IMG/VR virus record: IMGVR_UViG_3300018067_000016
Location: 1-36,027 of that record
Direction: 5' to 3' (one strand)
Source: a virus
Length of the DNA stretch: 36,027 bases
Shown one piece after another: positions 6,803 to 14,047 of the stretch. Position 1 is the first letter of the stretch, and each line of letters opens with the position of its first letter. The notes under the pieces were generated by a model, which saw nothing but the letters and a program-made list of their open reading frames with translations, had not been told where the DNA came from and did not search any database. Position numbers and translations under genes: made by a program.

Positions 6803-6999
6803 GCCAGAGCTTCGGCCACTGTTGCCAGGGCCATGGCATCGGAGAGGAAGATCAACATGGCACCAGAGACACGCTCCTGCAGATCCTGGGCCGTGAGGCC
6901 GGCAGGATTGAGAGCAGTGGAGATGATCGAGCGGGCGTAGTCATCGGCAAGGCCGATGATCTGATCAGCCACGGTCGCCACTTGCACCTGAGTTGGCAT
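6799..6999 (-). CDS. 66-residue helical protein, unknown function
   Basis: The product is almost wholly helical (VADQIIGLADDYARSIISTAL, then LTAQDLQERVSGAMLIFLSDAMALATVAEALA). The alanine/leucine pattern could form a dimeric bundle. There is no ribosome site before ATG 6999; instead TACTAT lies seven bases upstream, suggesting a leaderless transcript. It couples to the zinc-ribbon gene by ATGA. Function unknown. Confidence 0.6.
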   Translation of the reverse strand: MPTQVQVATVADQIIGLADDYARSIISTALNPAGLTAQDLQERVSGAMLIFLSDAMALATVAEALA

Positions 7000-7006
7000 G
7001 GTGATG

Positions 7007-7012
7007 ATAGTA
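7007..7012 (-). promoter_or_regulatory. Possible -10 box of a leaderless promoter (66-residue gene)
   Basis: TACTAT, read leftward, ends seven bases before ATG 6999, and no ribosome site is present. Transcription would begin at or next to the A of ATG. No good -35 element is seen 16-18 bases upstream, so this is tentative. Confidence 0.35.
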
Positions 7013-7014
7013 AC

Positions 7015-8979
7015 TCATTTCCCCTTCGCTGCAGCCCAGGAGTACCCGACCTTGCTGGAAACGATAAGCGGGACCTCGCCCAGGATGGGTGACCCGTCGA
7101 GAGCACGGACGTTGGACATGGTGTGGGACACCAGCCCGAGGACCTCCTCGGCGTAGGCCTCCTCGCACCGCACGATGATCTCGTCGTGTACCTGCAGCAC
7201 CATCTGCGCTGGATATCCCGATATCCACTTGTGCATGTCCAGCATCGCCATCTTGGTGATGTAGCTGGCGAACCCCTGTACGAGGGCGTTGATGGCCTGG
7301 CGCTCGGCCCGCCAGCGCATCCACTCCTCGCCCTTGTAGTAGTTCATCAGGTCAGGGAGCCGGCGCAGCCTGCCGAAGGGGGGGATGATGATCGTAGGTG
7401 GGTCGGTCGAGGGGCTGGTCGGGTCGCAACGGTCACGGGCCTCGTACAGCACCCGCTTCTTCCAGGGTTCCAGCCCGCCGAACATCTCGTAGTAGCCGTC
7501 GATGAGCTTCTGCGCCCGACGCTTGGAGCACTTGGCCACGTAGGCGATCTTGTTGACGCCGGCCCCGTAGATGATGGCGAAGTTCTGGGTCTTGCCGACC
7601 GCCCGCTGCTCGTCGGTGACCTTGGTGAGGGGGATGTTCCACATGGCTGCCGCGGCCTGCTTGTGGACGTCGTCACCCCGCTTGAAGACGACCAGCATGT
7701 TGGGGTCGCCCGACTCGTAGCCGGCCACGCGCAGTTCGATCTGGTCGTAGTCGGCCACGATGAGGACGTGACCTGGACCGGCGATGAACAACTCGCGAAT
7801 GACCGAAGACTTCGGGATCTGGTGGAGGTTGGGCTTCTCCGCTGAGAACCTGCCGGTCACCGTGCCGTGCTGCTTGAAGCTGGTGTGCAGCCGGGGCAGG
7901 TCGGAGTCCCGGCGCGACAGGTACTTGTCGAAGCCGACGACGAAGGTGCCGCGCAGCTTCTCGTAGGCCGACCACTCCAGGAACAGGCGGGCCACCTCGT
8001 TGCTGTTGGCGTAGCGCTCCAGCACCGCCTTGTTCACCTGGGCGACGTCAGTCTTGGCTGTGCGATTGAGGGGGACCAGGCCCTGAGGCTCCAATGGGTG
8101 ACCGTTGACACCGACCGGCGTCTCCTTGCCCTTCTCCACCTCACCGAACAGGACGTAGCGCTTGGTGGCGAGGTTGGTCATCGGGATCTCGTCACCGATC
8201 AACTCGCCCACCTCCTTCTCGATCCGGGCGATGGAGTCGGTCAACTCGACGCCCACCTTCTCCATCGCGGTGAGGTCGATCGGGAAGCCGGCCGACTCCA
8301 TGTCCATGAGCACCGGGTACATGCTCATTTCGAAGTCGTAGACCTTCAGCAGGCCGCGGCGGATCAGCTTGGGCCACAGCCTGGTGAAGAGGTACCGGGT
8401 GTAGGTGAGGTCCTTGTTGAGGTACGAGGCGATCTCATCCAGGCCGAAGCGTTCGATGCCGGCCTTGCCCATCGACGGGTACCACTTCTTGCGGTCCTTC
8501 GGCTGGAACCAGTCGATCGTCAACTCCTTCAGCCCGTACTGAGGGAGTGACTCATCGATGACGTGCTGCACAACGAGGGTGTCGTGGTAGGGACCAGGTG
8601 GGATCTTGCCGTAGTACTTGGCGATCGTCTCCAGGTCGAACTTCAGGTGGTGGTTGAGCTTCGCCCGGTCGCTGAACAGCAGGGGTTCGATCAACTCGGC
8701 CACCTGGTAGGGGAACAGCTGCTTGGGTGGCGGGGCGTAGGTCGCCGGCACAACGTGCTCGACCATCCGCATCGACGGCTTGCCGGTCGGGGTCAGGCCG
8801 CGCTCGTCGTTCCAAAGCACCGAGGCCGGCGTCTTGGCCTTGCCTCCCACCGTGAGCCTGACCCCCTTGGGGTGACCGCAGGGGATCAGGAACGACTGGG
8901 CGGTGCAGCCGAGGCCGCACCACACCATCTCGTTGGTCTGGGTGTCGAGGCCAGTCGTCTCCAGGTCGATGACGAACAT
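7015..8979 (-). CDS. polA: DNA polymerase, PolA family, with 3'-5' exonuclease
   Basis: This 654-residue family A polymerase replicates phage DNA. Exo I is FVIDLETTG (D5, E7), Exo II is HHLKFDLE (D115) and Exo III is SYLNKD (Y186, D190), so proofreading should be active. Polymerase motifs are A, VADYDQIELR (D410), B, RAVGKTQNFAIIYG (K463), and C, LQVHDEII (H598-D599-E600). There is no 5'-3' nuclease domain. ATG at 8979 puts D5/E7 exactly where T7 gp5 has them, yet the frame stays open upstream and reads like a usual Exo N-terminal segment (YPHVLLTAEEVRGAVDLLRG) without a standard start codon; see findings. A strong hairpin occupies the region just upstream. Confidence 0.93.
   Translation of the reverse strand: MFVIDLETTGLDTQTNEMVWCGLGCTAQSFLIPCGHPKGVRLTVGGKAKTPASVLWNDERGLTPTGKPSMRMVEHVVPATYAPPPKQLFPYQVAELIEPLLFSDRAKLNHHLKFDLETIAKYYGKIPPGPYHDTLVVQHVIDESLPQYGLKELTIDWFQPKDRKKWYPSMGKAGIERFGLDEIASYLNKDLTYTRYLFTRLWPKLIRRGLLKVYDFEMSMYPVLMDMESAGFPIDLTAMEKVGVELTDSIARIEKEVGELIGDEIPMTNLATKRYVLFGEVEKGKETPVGVNGHPLEPQGLVPLNRTAKTDVAQVNKAVLERYANSNEVARLFLEWSAYEKLRGTFVVGFDKYLSRRDSDLPRLHTSFKQHGTVTGRFSAEKPNLHQIPKSSVIRELFIAGPGHVLIVADYDQIELRVAGYESGDPNMLVVFKRGDDVHKQAAAAMWNIPLTKVTDEQRAVGKTQNFAIIYGAGVNKIAYVAKCSKRRAQKLIDGYYEMFGGLEPWKKRVLYEARDRCDPTSPSTDPPTIIIPPFGRLRRLPDLMNYYKGEEWMRWRAERQAINALVQGFASYITKMAMLDMHKWISGYPAQMVLQVHDEIIVRCEEAYAEEVLGLVSHTMSNVRALDGSPILGEVPLIVSSKVGYSWAAAKGK
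7213..7224. repeat. Dispersed ATAT motif, exact copy in polymerase gene
   Basis: ATATCCCGATAT, extended to GGATATCCCGATATCC (7211-7226), a perfect dyad of 7-base arms; codes for W-I-S-G-Y-P. Confidence 0.65.
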
Positions 8980-8982
8980 CGA

Positions 8983-9030
8983 CTCACCGCGGAGGAGGTC
9001 GACAGCCCCCCTGACTTCCTCCGCGGTGAG
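8983..9030 (-). promoter_or_regulatory. Long hairpin ahead of the polymerase start
   Basis: Arms 8983-9000 and 9013-9030 pair at 17 of 18 positions (CTCACCGCGGAGGA and its complement form most of each arm) around a 12-base loop. It sits between the stop of the ssDNA-binding-type gene (9047) and the polymerase ATG (8979) and ends three bases before that ATG. The only ribosome-site-like bases (GGTGAG) are inside the stem, so translation of the polymerase should be sensitive to its opening. Confidence 0.75.
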
Positions 9031-9046
9031 AAGGACGTGCGGATAC

Positions 9047-9772
9047 CTACTCGTAGTCGTCCATCATCTCGTCTGCGATCTCCTTCAACTCCTTGCGAGG
9101 AGGGATCTGCAGGACCGTCTTGTCGTACAGCTTGAACGACTTCAAGCGATCCTCGTCGGGGACCGGGGTGTCGTAGTCCTCGGTCAACGCGGTGCGCTTG
9201 ATGGGGCTGACGTTGTACTGCGTCGACTGCTTCTGGCCCGACTTGTTCACCAGGAAGAAGCCCTTGGTCAGCGGCCCGATCTTGGCGTCGTTGGCGTAGG
9301 ACTTCAGCACACCGAACAGGCGTGCCCCCACATCCCAGGACTTCAGCGAGATGTCGCCGTTGGCGTCGAGGAGGAATACGTTGAAGGCCGACACTGCCTG
9401 GGGACGCACGCCCACCTCGCACAGCGGGCACTCCTCGCCCACCGTCTGCAGGCACACGTACGAGCGGGTGCTCTTGCCCTCCTTGGTCTGGCGGTCGACC
9501 CAGTGCCGGCGATACGCGATGTACGGGGCCTCTTCCGCGAAGGCGATGATCTGGCTGCGCTCCTCGGGGCGGAAGCCCTGGGCGAAGGTGGACGTGGAGT
9601 CCATCACCTCTTGGGAGCCGCCCCAACCACCACGCAGGGCGTCGTGAGCATCACCCCCAGCAGGAGGCGAGGACCGGTCAGCCGCACGCTTGCGAGGCGG
9701 TTGTGAGGACTCGTCGTCCTCTTCAGGCGGCTCCGCGAGGGTCGGCGGGGCTGGGGGTCGCTTGGATGGCAT
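9047..9772 (-). CDS. Single-stranded DNA-binding-type replication protein (gp32-like)
   Basis: The 241-residue protein has a disordered, charged N-terminus (residues 1-50), then a core with YIAYRRHWVDRQTKEGKSTR, a cysteine group YVCLQTVGEECPLCEVG (C107, C115, C118), FNVFLLDANG, and SYANDAKIGPLTKGFFLVNK. It ends acidic (EIADEMMDDYE). This order, with a small metal site in an OB-like core and an acidic tail, is what phage gp32-type ssDNA-binding proteins show, and it sits directly upstream of the polymerase. ATG at 9772 follows GAGGT. The acidic tail would contact partner replication proteins. Confidence in the exact family is moderate. Confidence 0.65.
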   Translation of the reverse strand: MPSKRPPAPPTLAEPPEEDDESSQPPRKRAADRSSPPAGGDAHDALRGGWGGSQEVMDSTSTFAQGFRPEERSQIIAFAEEAPYIAYRRHWVDRQTKEGKSTRSYVCLQTVGEECPLCEVGVRPQAVSAFNVFLLDANGDISLKSWDVGARLFGVLKSYANDAKIGPLTKGFFLVNKSGQKQSTQYNVSPIKRTALTEDYDTPVPDEDRLKSFKLYDKTVLQIPPRKELKEIADEMMDDYE

Positions 9773-9777
9773 GTGAG

Positions 9778-10242
9778 CTACCTCGATTTCGATGTGTCGT
9801 GATCGGCCTGGAGCGCAGCGAACGCTTGGCCTACTTCAAGTGCGAACGAGCGTGTCGGTGGGTGCCTGTTGAGGATCACCTTGTGCTTGTCAGCGAGCCG
9901 AAGGATACATTCGATCTGCTCCCGTGTCCACAACCGACGCCCCTTCGTCGGATGTTTCGCACCCGGCTTGGCCCGGGTGGGCTGGGACCGGTACGGGGAC
10001 CGAGGGAGCAGGCCCTGCGTCTCCCACAGACGGATCGAGTTCTGGCTGTAGCCCAGCGCCTTGGCGAGCGCTGAGATGGGGAAGAACTGGACGACCTTGC
10101 CCTCTACCACCCCATCGGTGGGGTGTCCATCCCATATCGGGCTATCGGTGGGGGTCGTCTCCTTCTTGCCACGGTTGACCGGCTTGCGCCGGCCGGGGTA
10201 GTCCAGGTCACCAAAGAGACGGTCGACCGACGAGTCACTCAC
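9778..10242 (-). CDS. MerR-like helix-turn-helix DNA-binding protein
   Basis: I chose GTG at 10242, which overlaps the preceding stop by eight bases. The 154-residue product has a basic N-terminal arm and a MerR-type motif, FPISALAKALGYSQNSIRLW followed by ETQGLLPRSPYR (residues ~53-84). A second helix-turn element, RRLWTREQIECILRLADKHKV, lies near residue 105, consistent with the winged part of MerR/excisionase proteins. It probably binds DNA as a dimer and could regulate phage genes or aid origin function. It carries one of the dispersed ATAT motifs in its own coding sequence (10134-10145). Confidence 0.7.
   Translation of the reverse strand: MSDSSVDRLFGDLDYPGRRKPVNRGKKETTPTDSPIWDGHPTDGVVEGKVVQFFPISALAKALGYSQNSIRLWETQGLLPRSPYRSQPTRAKPGAKHPTKGRRLWTREQIECILRLADKHKVILNRHPPTRSFALEVGQAFAALQADHDTSKSR
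10134..10145. repeat. Dispersed ATAT motif, copy in MerR-like gene
   Basis: ATATCGGGCTAT; codes for S-P-I-W with ATA for Ile. Confidence 0.5.
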
Positions 10243-10642
10243 TCTGTACGCGCTCCAGCATTGCTCGGGTGGCCTCACGCCACTGCACCAGTGGGGTCAT
10301 GGCCCAGGTCGGCATCTGTCCCCCGGGGTACAGCGACTGTACGACAGACTGGAAGATGTCATCGGCAGACACCTCGGTGTCGACGCGAGCCAGCCGAGGC
10401 CGGCCGATCTTGCCGTTGCTCGCCGGCTTGCCGGCACGGTACGCCGGCACCACGCCGTGCTCCTGGGAGCGGTGACGGGACTGGGCGTTCTTGGACTTGA
10501 AGTCGTCGCGTCCGCACTCCGGGCAGGGGTCGGCTGCGACGTGGGACATGGCGTGCCCGGACAGGGCCTGGGCGTTGGGGAACACCCGATCGCAATGCGG
10601 GCAGGGAAGCTGCTCCGGGACGTTGAGGTAGTTGCTGCTCAC
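10235..10642 (-). CDS. Two-finger C2H2 zinc-finger protein
   Basis: The N-terminus holds CPHCDRVFPNAQALSGHAMSH (C14, C17, H30, H34), a near-classical C2H2 finger with the F and L spacing, and then CPECGRDDFKSKNAQSRHRS followed by QEH (C40, C43, H57, H62). The rest (VDTEVSADDIFQSVVQSLYP ...) looks helical and may oligomerise. Tandem C2H2 fingers are unusual in bacteria and phages outside the Ros/MucR type, but recur in some actinophages. DNA or RNA binding is likely. ATG at 10642 overlaps the previous stop (ATGA). Confidence 0.75.
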   Translation of the reverse strand: MSSNYLNVPEQLPCPHCDRVFPNAQALSGHAMSHVAADPCPECGRDDFKSKNAQSRHRSQEHGVVPAYRAGKPASNGKIGRPRLARVDTEVSADDIFQSVVQSLYPGGQMPTWAMTPLVQWREATRAMLERVQSE

Positions 10643-10986
10643 TTGCGACGACGCTTCTTGGACTCAGCGATGCGCTGGGTGATGAGCATGACGCGGAACT
10701 CACTGCGCGTCGGACGGGTGCCCTTGGCGTACTGGTAGCCGGGGGGCCGGGTGTAGTGGCGATTGAGCAGTTCGCCGTAGTGGTTGATCGAGTCCCGCCG
10801 CTCCATCCCACAGCGCTCACAGCGCAGGGTGAGGGGGACTCCGAACATGGGTGTCCAGTTGCTGTCGTAGTCGAACCACGAATGGCCCAACGTGTTGCAG
10901 CGCAGGTAGCCCTGGTGCTCATGGTCGACGGTGGTCTGGAAGGCCTCCCCAAGGAGGCCTTCCAGATCAGAGATCGTCTCGCTCAA
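10639..10986 (-). CDS. Conserved-type phage protein with C-x2-C motif
   Basis: The 115-residue product includes YLRCNTLGHSWFDYDSNWTP, LTLRCERCGMERRDSINHYG and RPTRSEFRVMLITQRIAE, an arrangement I associate with small actinophage proteins: C ... GH..F near the start and CERCG in the middle suggest one zinc site (Cys, His, Cys, Cys). It ends in a lysine/arginine cluster (KKRRRK). The start is TTG at 10986, six bases after GAGGT. A candidate promoter lies just upstream at 11021-11050, so this gene may lead the transcript that continues into the zinc-finger, HTH and replication genes. Confidence 0.65.
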   Translation of the reverse strand: MSETISDLEGLLGEAFQTTVDHEHQGYLRCNTLGHSWFDYDSNWTPMFGVPLTLRCERCGMERRDSINHYGELLNRHYTRPPGYQYAKGTRPTRSEFRVMLITQRIAESKKRRRK

Positions 10987-11020
10987 TGTGTTACCTCGTA
11001 GGTGTGGTCACGGGAGTGTG

Positions 11021-11050
11021 ACACTACCCCACGTTAGTAACTAGAGGCAA
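11021..11050 (-). promoter_or_regulatory. Candidate promoter upstream of the C-x2-C protein gene
   Basis: Leftward TTGCCT (11050-11045), an 18-base spacer and TAGTGT (11026-11021) precede the TTG-start gene. Around the expected start point there are two similar words, GTGTGGTCAC and GTGTGACAC (11002-11024 on the plus strand), that could be an operator. Confidence 0.4.
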
Positions 11051-11222
11051 GACTCTTCTCGTCCTCCCATTCGTCAAGCGAGATCTCCAGAGCGCGCTCG
11101 ACCAGGAGGGTCTTGGAGACGACGCGACGGTTCGCCTCCTTGTCCAGGCGTGCCAACAGGGGTGCCGGCAGGCGCACCTGGATCTGCACGCGCTCGGTGT
11201 CGTAGGTCTTGGGACGGGGCAT
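11034..11222 (-). CDS. Ribbon-helix-helix DNA-binding protein
   Basis: The 62-residue size and pattern are typical of ribbon-helix-helix regulators: a basic start (MPRPKTYDT), a beta strand RVQIQVRLPAPLLARLDKEA leading into helix A, and VVSKTLLVERALEISLDEW as helix B, with S-K-T-L capping. These proteins bind short operators as dimers of dimers, often with 8-12 base spacing between half-sites. Start ATG 11222 follows a strong AAAGGAGGAACC. It lies immediately upstream of a candidate promoter, so it may be a small phage repressor. It is one of the best candidates to read the dispersed ATAT motif. Confidence 0.75.
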   Translation of the reverse strand: MPRPKTYDTERVQIQVRLPAPLLARLDKEANRRVVSKTLLVERALEISLDEWEDEKSLASSY

Positions 11223-11251
11223 GGTTCCTCCTTTCGGGAGCTTGGGGGGTG

Positions 11252-11737
11252 TTAGTCAGCGTCGTCGGGGTCGTCGTCATCGACCAGGAAGAAGGCGAAG
11301 TTCTCGCTCTCGTCGTAGATCGAAGACGCCTCGGCGTCGGTCAGCTTGCCTTCGAAGATGGCAGCGAGCAGTGCGTCCTCGTCCAGCACCACCTCGGTGC
11401 GGGTGCATTCCGCCAGGAGGTTCTTGCGTGTCAACAGCGCCATGGCAGCGACCTCGTTGAGCCGCTGGGATGAGCGACGGACGCGGCGGATGGCCGTGAC
11501 CTTGCGGTCCTTGGCCTTGCCGCCCTTGTACTCGGCGTAGGGCACCGGCTCGGTCAGTCGGAGAATGCGGTGACCACCCTCCTGTAGCTCGCCGGCCTGC
11601 TCTAGGACGCCCATGAGGGCTTCCTTGCCCTTCTTCTCGCGGTACTCGGAGCGCTCGCGCATCGACCGGTTCTGCAGGTAGTCGCCTACCTCTGTCTCTA
11701 GGTCGAGGGTGGATTGTCGCGGGCGCTTGGTTGGCAT
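11252..11737 (-). CDS. Acidic-tailed protein of unknown function
   Basis: The 161-residue protein starts very basic (MPTKRPRQSTLDLETEVGDY), continues with charged helices (RSMRERSEYREKKGKEALMG), a conserved-looking RVRRSSQRLNEVAAMALLTR, and ends in an aspartate run (DDDDPDDAD). A middle phrase, GELQEGGHRILRLTEPVPY, hints at a small beta sheet. Basic start plus acidic end fits a DNA-associated accessory protein, but I recognise no family. ATG 11737 has no ribosome site and is six bases from an excellent -10 box, so its mRNA is probably leaderless. Confidence 0.6.
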   Translation of the reverse strand: MPTKRPRQSTLDLETEVGDYLQNRSMRERSEYREKKGKEALMGVLEQAGELQEGGHRILRLTEPVPYAEYKGGKAKDRKVTAIRRVRRSSQRLNEVAAMALLTRKNLLAECTRTEVVLDEDALLAAIFEGKLTDAEASSIYDESENFAFFLVDDDDPDDAD

Positions 11738-11743
11738 GCCACC

Positions 11744-11772
11744 ATTCTAGGGCACAAGTGGGCAGGAATCAA
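11744..11772 (-). promoter_or_regulatory. Strong promoter for a leaderless transcript
   Basis: Leftward TTGATT (11772-11767), exactly 17 bases, then TAGAAT (11749-11744). The ATG of the 161-residue gene begins only six bases after the -10 box, so RNA would start at or next to the start codon. It is the best promoter match in the window and lies in the 38-base gap after the SNF2 gene. Confidence 0.65.
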
Positions 11773-11775
11773 CTT

Positions 11776-13323
11776 CTAGCCGTCGAGGAACTCCCGCAGG
11801 GACTGGAGGTCCAGTTTCAGCACGCCGCCCTTGTCGAACTCGCCGTCGATGAAGGCCCGGGCGACCTTGGCCTTCTGCTGGAGCATCTCGTACATGCGCT
11901 GCTCGATCGTGCCCTGGCCGTACATGTAGACGATGCGGATCTGCTTGAAGGCCGAGTCGGTGCGGTCGATGCGGGCGACCCGCTGGGCCAGCGCGCCGGC
12001 CGACCAGGGGAGGTCGTAGCTGATGAGGTGGCTCCCCTTGCCGAGGCTGATGCCGTAGGCCCCGGCGTCAGAGGACAGGAAGATGCGGCAGGCCGGGTCG
12101 TTGTTGAACCGTTCGATGCGGCGGTCCCTCTCCTGGGCCGAGGTGATGTCGCCGGTCAGGGTGGTGAAGGGGATCTTCAGCTTGACGAAGGCCTGGCCGA
12201 TCATCGCCAGCATCGGCTTGAAGAACGAGAAGATCACGACCTTGTGATCAGGGGCTTCGTGGAGGATTTCACTAACCGTCTCCACCAGGGCGTCCAGCTT
12301 GGCGTTCTCCAGGGGGAGGTTGTCCAGCAGGCCGGCCTGCTTCATCTCGTTGGCGTACTGGCTCCCCATCTTGGTGAGGGGGGAGTCGAACTCGTCGGCC
12401 GACCAGCGCAGCAGGCGTGGGTGGCTGGAGAGCATCCGCATGGCGAGCAGGCGGCTCATCACCGCACCCAGTGCCTCGCTGCCCTCGGCAGGGGCGTGGC
12501 CGTAGTGGGCGTTGACGTCGAAGTACCCACCGATGCCGGCAGCGATGGCCTTGTCCAGTGCCTCGCTCAGGTCCCGCCGCACGATGTCGTGGAGGCGCAT
12601 GGTGACGCGGTCGAGGACGACTGGCATCTCCATGTCGATCTTCTCGGGGAGCCACTCAGCGATGTCCTCGCGGGTCCTGCGGAACATCGCCGGCCCCAGC
12701 CGGCCGGCGAGCAGGTGAAGGTTGCGGTAGCGAGTAGGCCTCCCCCAGCCATCGCGCACGATGAACGTGCGATCGAAGAGGCCGAAGGTGCCCAGCACCG
12801 AAGGATCGATCGCCTCCATCAACGAGTAAAGCTCCTCGGGCCGGTTCTCCACAGGTTGTCCAGAGAGTCCGAGGCGCACTGTGGATTTCTTGGACAGGAC
12901 CTTCGACCGCTTGGAGGTCTTGGAGGCGAAGCCCTTCAACGCTGTGACCTCATCAAAGATGAGGAAGTCGACCGGCAGTAGCTCCTTGATCTCCTCCCAG
13001 TCATGCACAAGGCACTGGTAGTGGAGGATCGTGTAGTTGAACAGGTGGGCGCGGCGATATCCCGATATCCGCTGGCGCTTGTCGCCTTCGATCACCTGGA
13101 CCCTGGCTCGGGGGTCGACCTTGGCGATCTCCCGGACCCACTGGTACTTGGTGGACTTCAGGGCGAACACCGCTCCGTTGGTCACCACCCGCTGCTGACG
13201 CAGCCGGCGCACGGCGACCGCCGAGGTGACGGTCTTGCCCGACCCCATCACCATCGCCAGCAGCATGCAGTGCCGCTCCAGGATGCGGTCGACCCCCTCC
13301 ACCTGGTAGGGCCGAAGGTCCAT
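11776..13323 (-). CDS. SNF2-family DEAD/DEAH-box helicase
   Basis: The 515-residue protein has two RecA-like lobes. The first opens LRPYQVEGVDRIL, the usual SNF2 Q-like start, then Walker A AMVMGSGKT (K30), Walker B IFDEVTALKG (D124-E125) and motif III LGLSGQPVENRPEELYSLME. The second has TLTGDITSAQERDRRIERFN (motif IV/V region), LSSDAGAYGISL and QRVARIDR (motif VI). Such phage proteins translocate on duplex DNA and remodel protein-DNA complexes or recombination intermediates. Start ATG 13323 is four bases after the previous stop. It carries one exact ATATCCCGATAT motif, encoding R-I-S-G-Y-R (residues 85-90). Confidence 0.88.
   Translation of the reverse strand: MDLRPYQVEGVDRILERHCMLLAMVMGSGKTVTSAVAVRRLRQQRVVTNGAVFALKSTKYQWVREIAKVDPRARVQVIEGDKRQRISGYRRAHLFNYTILHYQCLVHDWEEIKELLPVDFLIFDEVTALKGFASKTSKRSKVLSKKSTVRLGLSGQPVENRPEELYSLMEAIDPSVLGTFGLFDRTFIVRDGWGRPTRYRNLHLLAGRLGPAMFRRTREDIAEWLPEKIDMEMPVVLDRVTMRLHDIVRRDLSEALDKAIAAGIGGYFDVNAHYGHAPAEGSEALGAVMSRLLAMRMLSSHPRLLRWSADEFDSPLTKMGSQYANEMKQAGLLDNLPLENAKLDALVETVSEILHEAPDHKVVIFSFFKPMLAMIGQAFVKLKIPFTTLTGDITSAQERDRRIERFNNDPACRIFLSSDAGAYGISLGKGSHLISYDLPWSAGALAQRVARIDRTDSAFKQIRIVYMYGQGTIEQRMYEMLQQKAKVARAFIDGEFDKGGVLKLDLQSLREFLDG
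13057..13068. repeat. Dispersed ATAT motif, exact copy in SNF2 gene
   Basis: ATATCCCGATAT; codes for R-I-S-G-Y-R. Confidence 0.65.
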
Positions 13324-13327
13324 GGCT

Positions 13328-13594
13328 CTAGCCTGCCCGCCGCTGGCCGATCTTCTTCGCCGGCACCCGCTTGGCCGGGGCGATGATGGGCGGCGGCTCG
13401 GGCTTGACGTGGGCTACGCCGACGATGGCCTTGGCACCAGCGTGCTTCCGCACCGCCTCCCGCAGGACCGAGTCGTCGTAGGGAGCGTGGACGTCGATGG
13501 TGCGGCCGTCGTCCAGGAGGAAACGGTGGATGACCCACTCGTAGACCGCCGTGTACGTGCCGTCGTCGTTCGCTTCCAGCTTGGTGATCACCAT
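13328..13594 (-). CDS. Small protein with basic tail, unknown function
   Basis: The 88-residue product has a beta-rich N-terminal part (DGTYTAVYEWVIHRFLLDDG, RTIDVHAPYDDSVLREAV) and a proline/lysine-rich tail (PPPIIAPAKRVPAKKIGQRR) that could bind DNA or protein partners. No ribosome site precedes ATG 13594, but TAGAGT sits six bases upstream, the same geometry as at 11744, so it may be leaderless. It directly precedes the SNF2 gene and may assist it. Family not recognised. Confidence 0.6.
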   Translation of the reverse strand: MVITKLEANDDGTYTAVYEWVIHRFLLDDGRTIDVHAPYDDSVLREAVRKHAGAKAIVGVAHVKPEPPPIIAPAKRVPAKKIGQRRAG

Positions 13595-13600
13595 TGTGTC

Positions 13601-13606
13601 ACTCTA
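13601..13606 (-). promoter_or_regulatory. Possible -10 box of a leaderless promoter (88-residue gene)
   Basis: TAGAGT, read leftward, ends six bases before ATG 13594, in a spot with no ribosome site. The -35 region is poor (near ACTACG), so this rests on the -10 match and the repeated geometry. Confidence 0.35.
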
Positions 13607-14047
13607 CCCACCCATCAACTCCTCGTAGTTGAACCTGGTGCCCAGAGCGTTACGGATGGTCCACACTGGACCTCCTAGAGAAAGACACTCCTGGTTGTAC
13701 ACGAAGGCGTACTTCTCCACGTCGACCGTGTCGGTGACGAAGTCACGCCCGTCCCTGGTGAGCCGCCAGAAGCCGACACGGTTGGAGCCATCTGCACGCT
13801 CGCCTGGTTGCGCTTCGATCAGCCCCCAGTGATGACTCATCGTGGCGTCACCGCCTGGCAGGTTGTATCTGAGGCAGAGCGGCGGGACGTAGCTGTAATC
13901 GAACGGGTCGATGTTGTAGAGGACGATCAGCATGCGTGCTGGAACGTGATACAGCGTGCGGCGGTACACCTGGACGCGCTGACGACATAGGGTGCAAGAC
14001 TCCCCATTCCTGAAGGGGGTGCCCGGTACGTAGTCGCCGTTGATCAC
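13604..14047 (-). CDS. Unknown protein with an early C-x2-C pair
   Basis: I prefer the GTG at 14047, which overlaps the primase stop by four bases (GTGA); an ATG at 14074 in the same frame is the alternative. Neither has a clear ribosome site, so coupling decides. The 147-residue product has ESCTLCRQRVQVYRRTLYHV near the start (C-x2-C), a helix MLIVLYNIDPF, a winged-helix-like segment HHWGLIEAQPGE ... VGFWRLTRDGRDFV, and ends IRNALGTRFNYEELMGG. It could be a small winged-helix DNA-binding protein. Position next to primase and helicase suggests a replication accessory role. Confidence 0.6.
   Translation of the reverse strand: MINGDYVPGTPFRNGESCTLCRQRVQVYRRTLYHVPARMLIVLYNIDPFDYSYVPPLCLRYNLPGGDATMSHHWGLIEAQPGERADGSNRVGFWRLTRDGRDFVTDTVDVEKYAFVYNQECLSLGGPVWTIRNALGTRFNYEELMGG

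Noticed and set aside
11731-12981. A 416-codon open frame on the plus strand opposite the SNF2 gene
   Set aside because: The opposite strand encodes a helicase with all motifs; long antisense open frames are common in G+C-rich genes, and this one has no ribosome site or recognisable domain.
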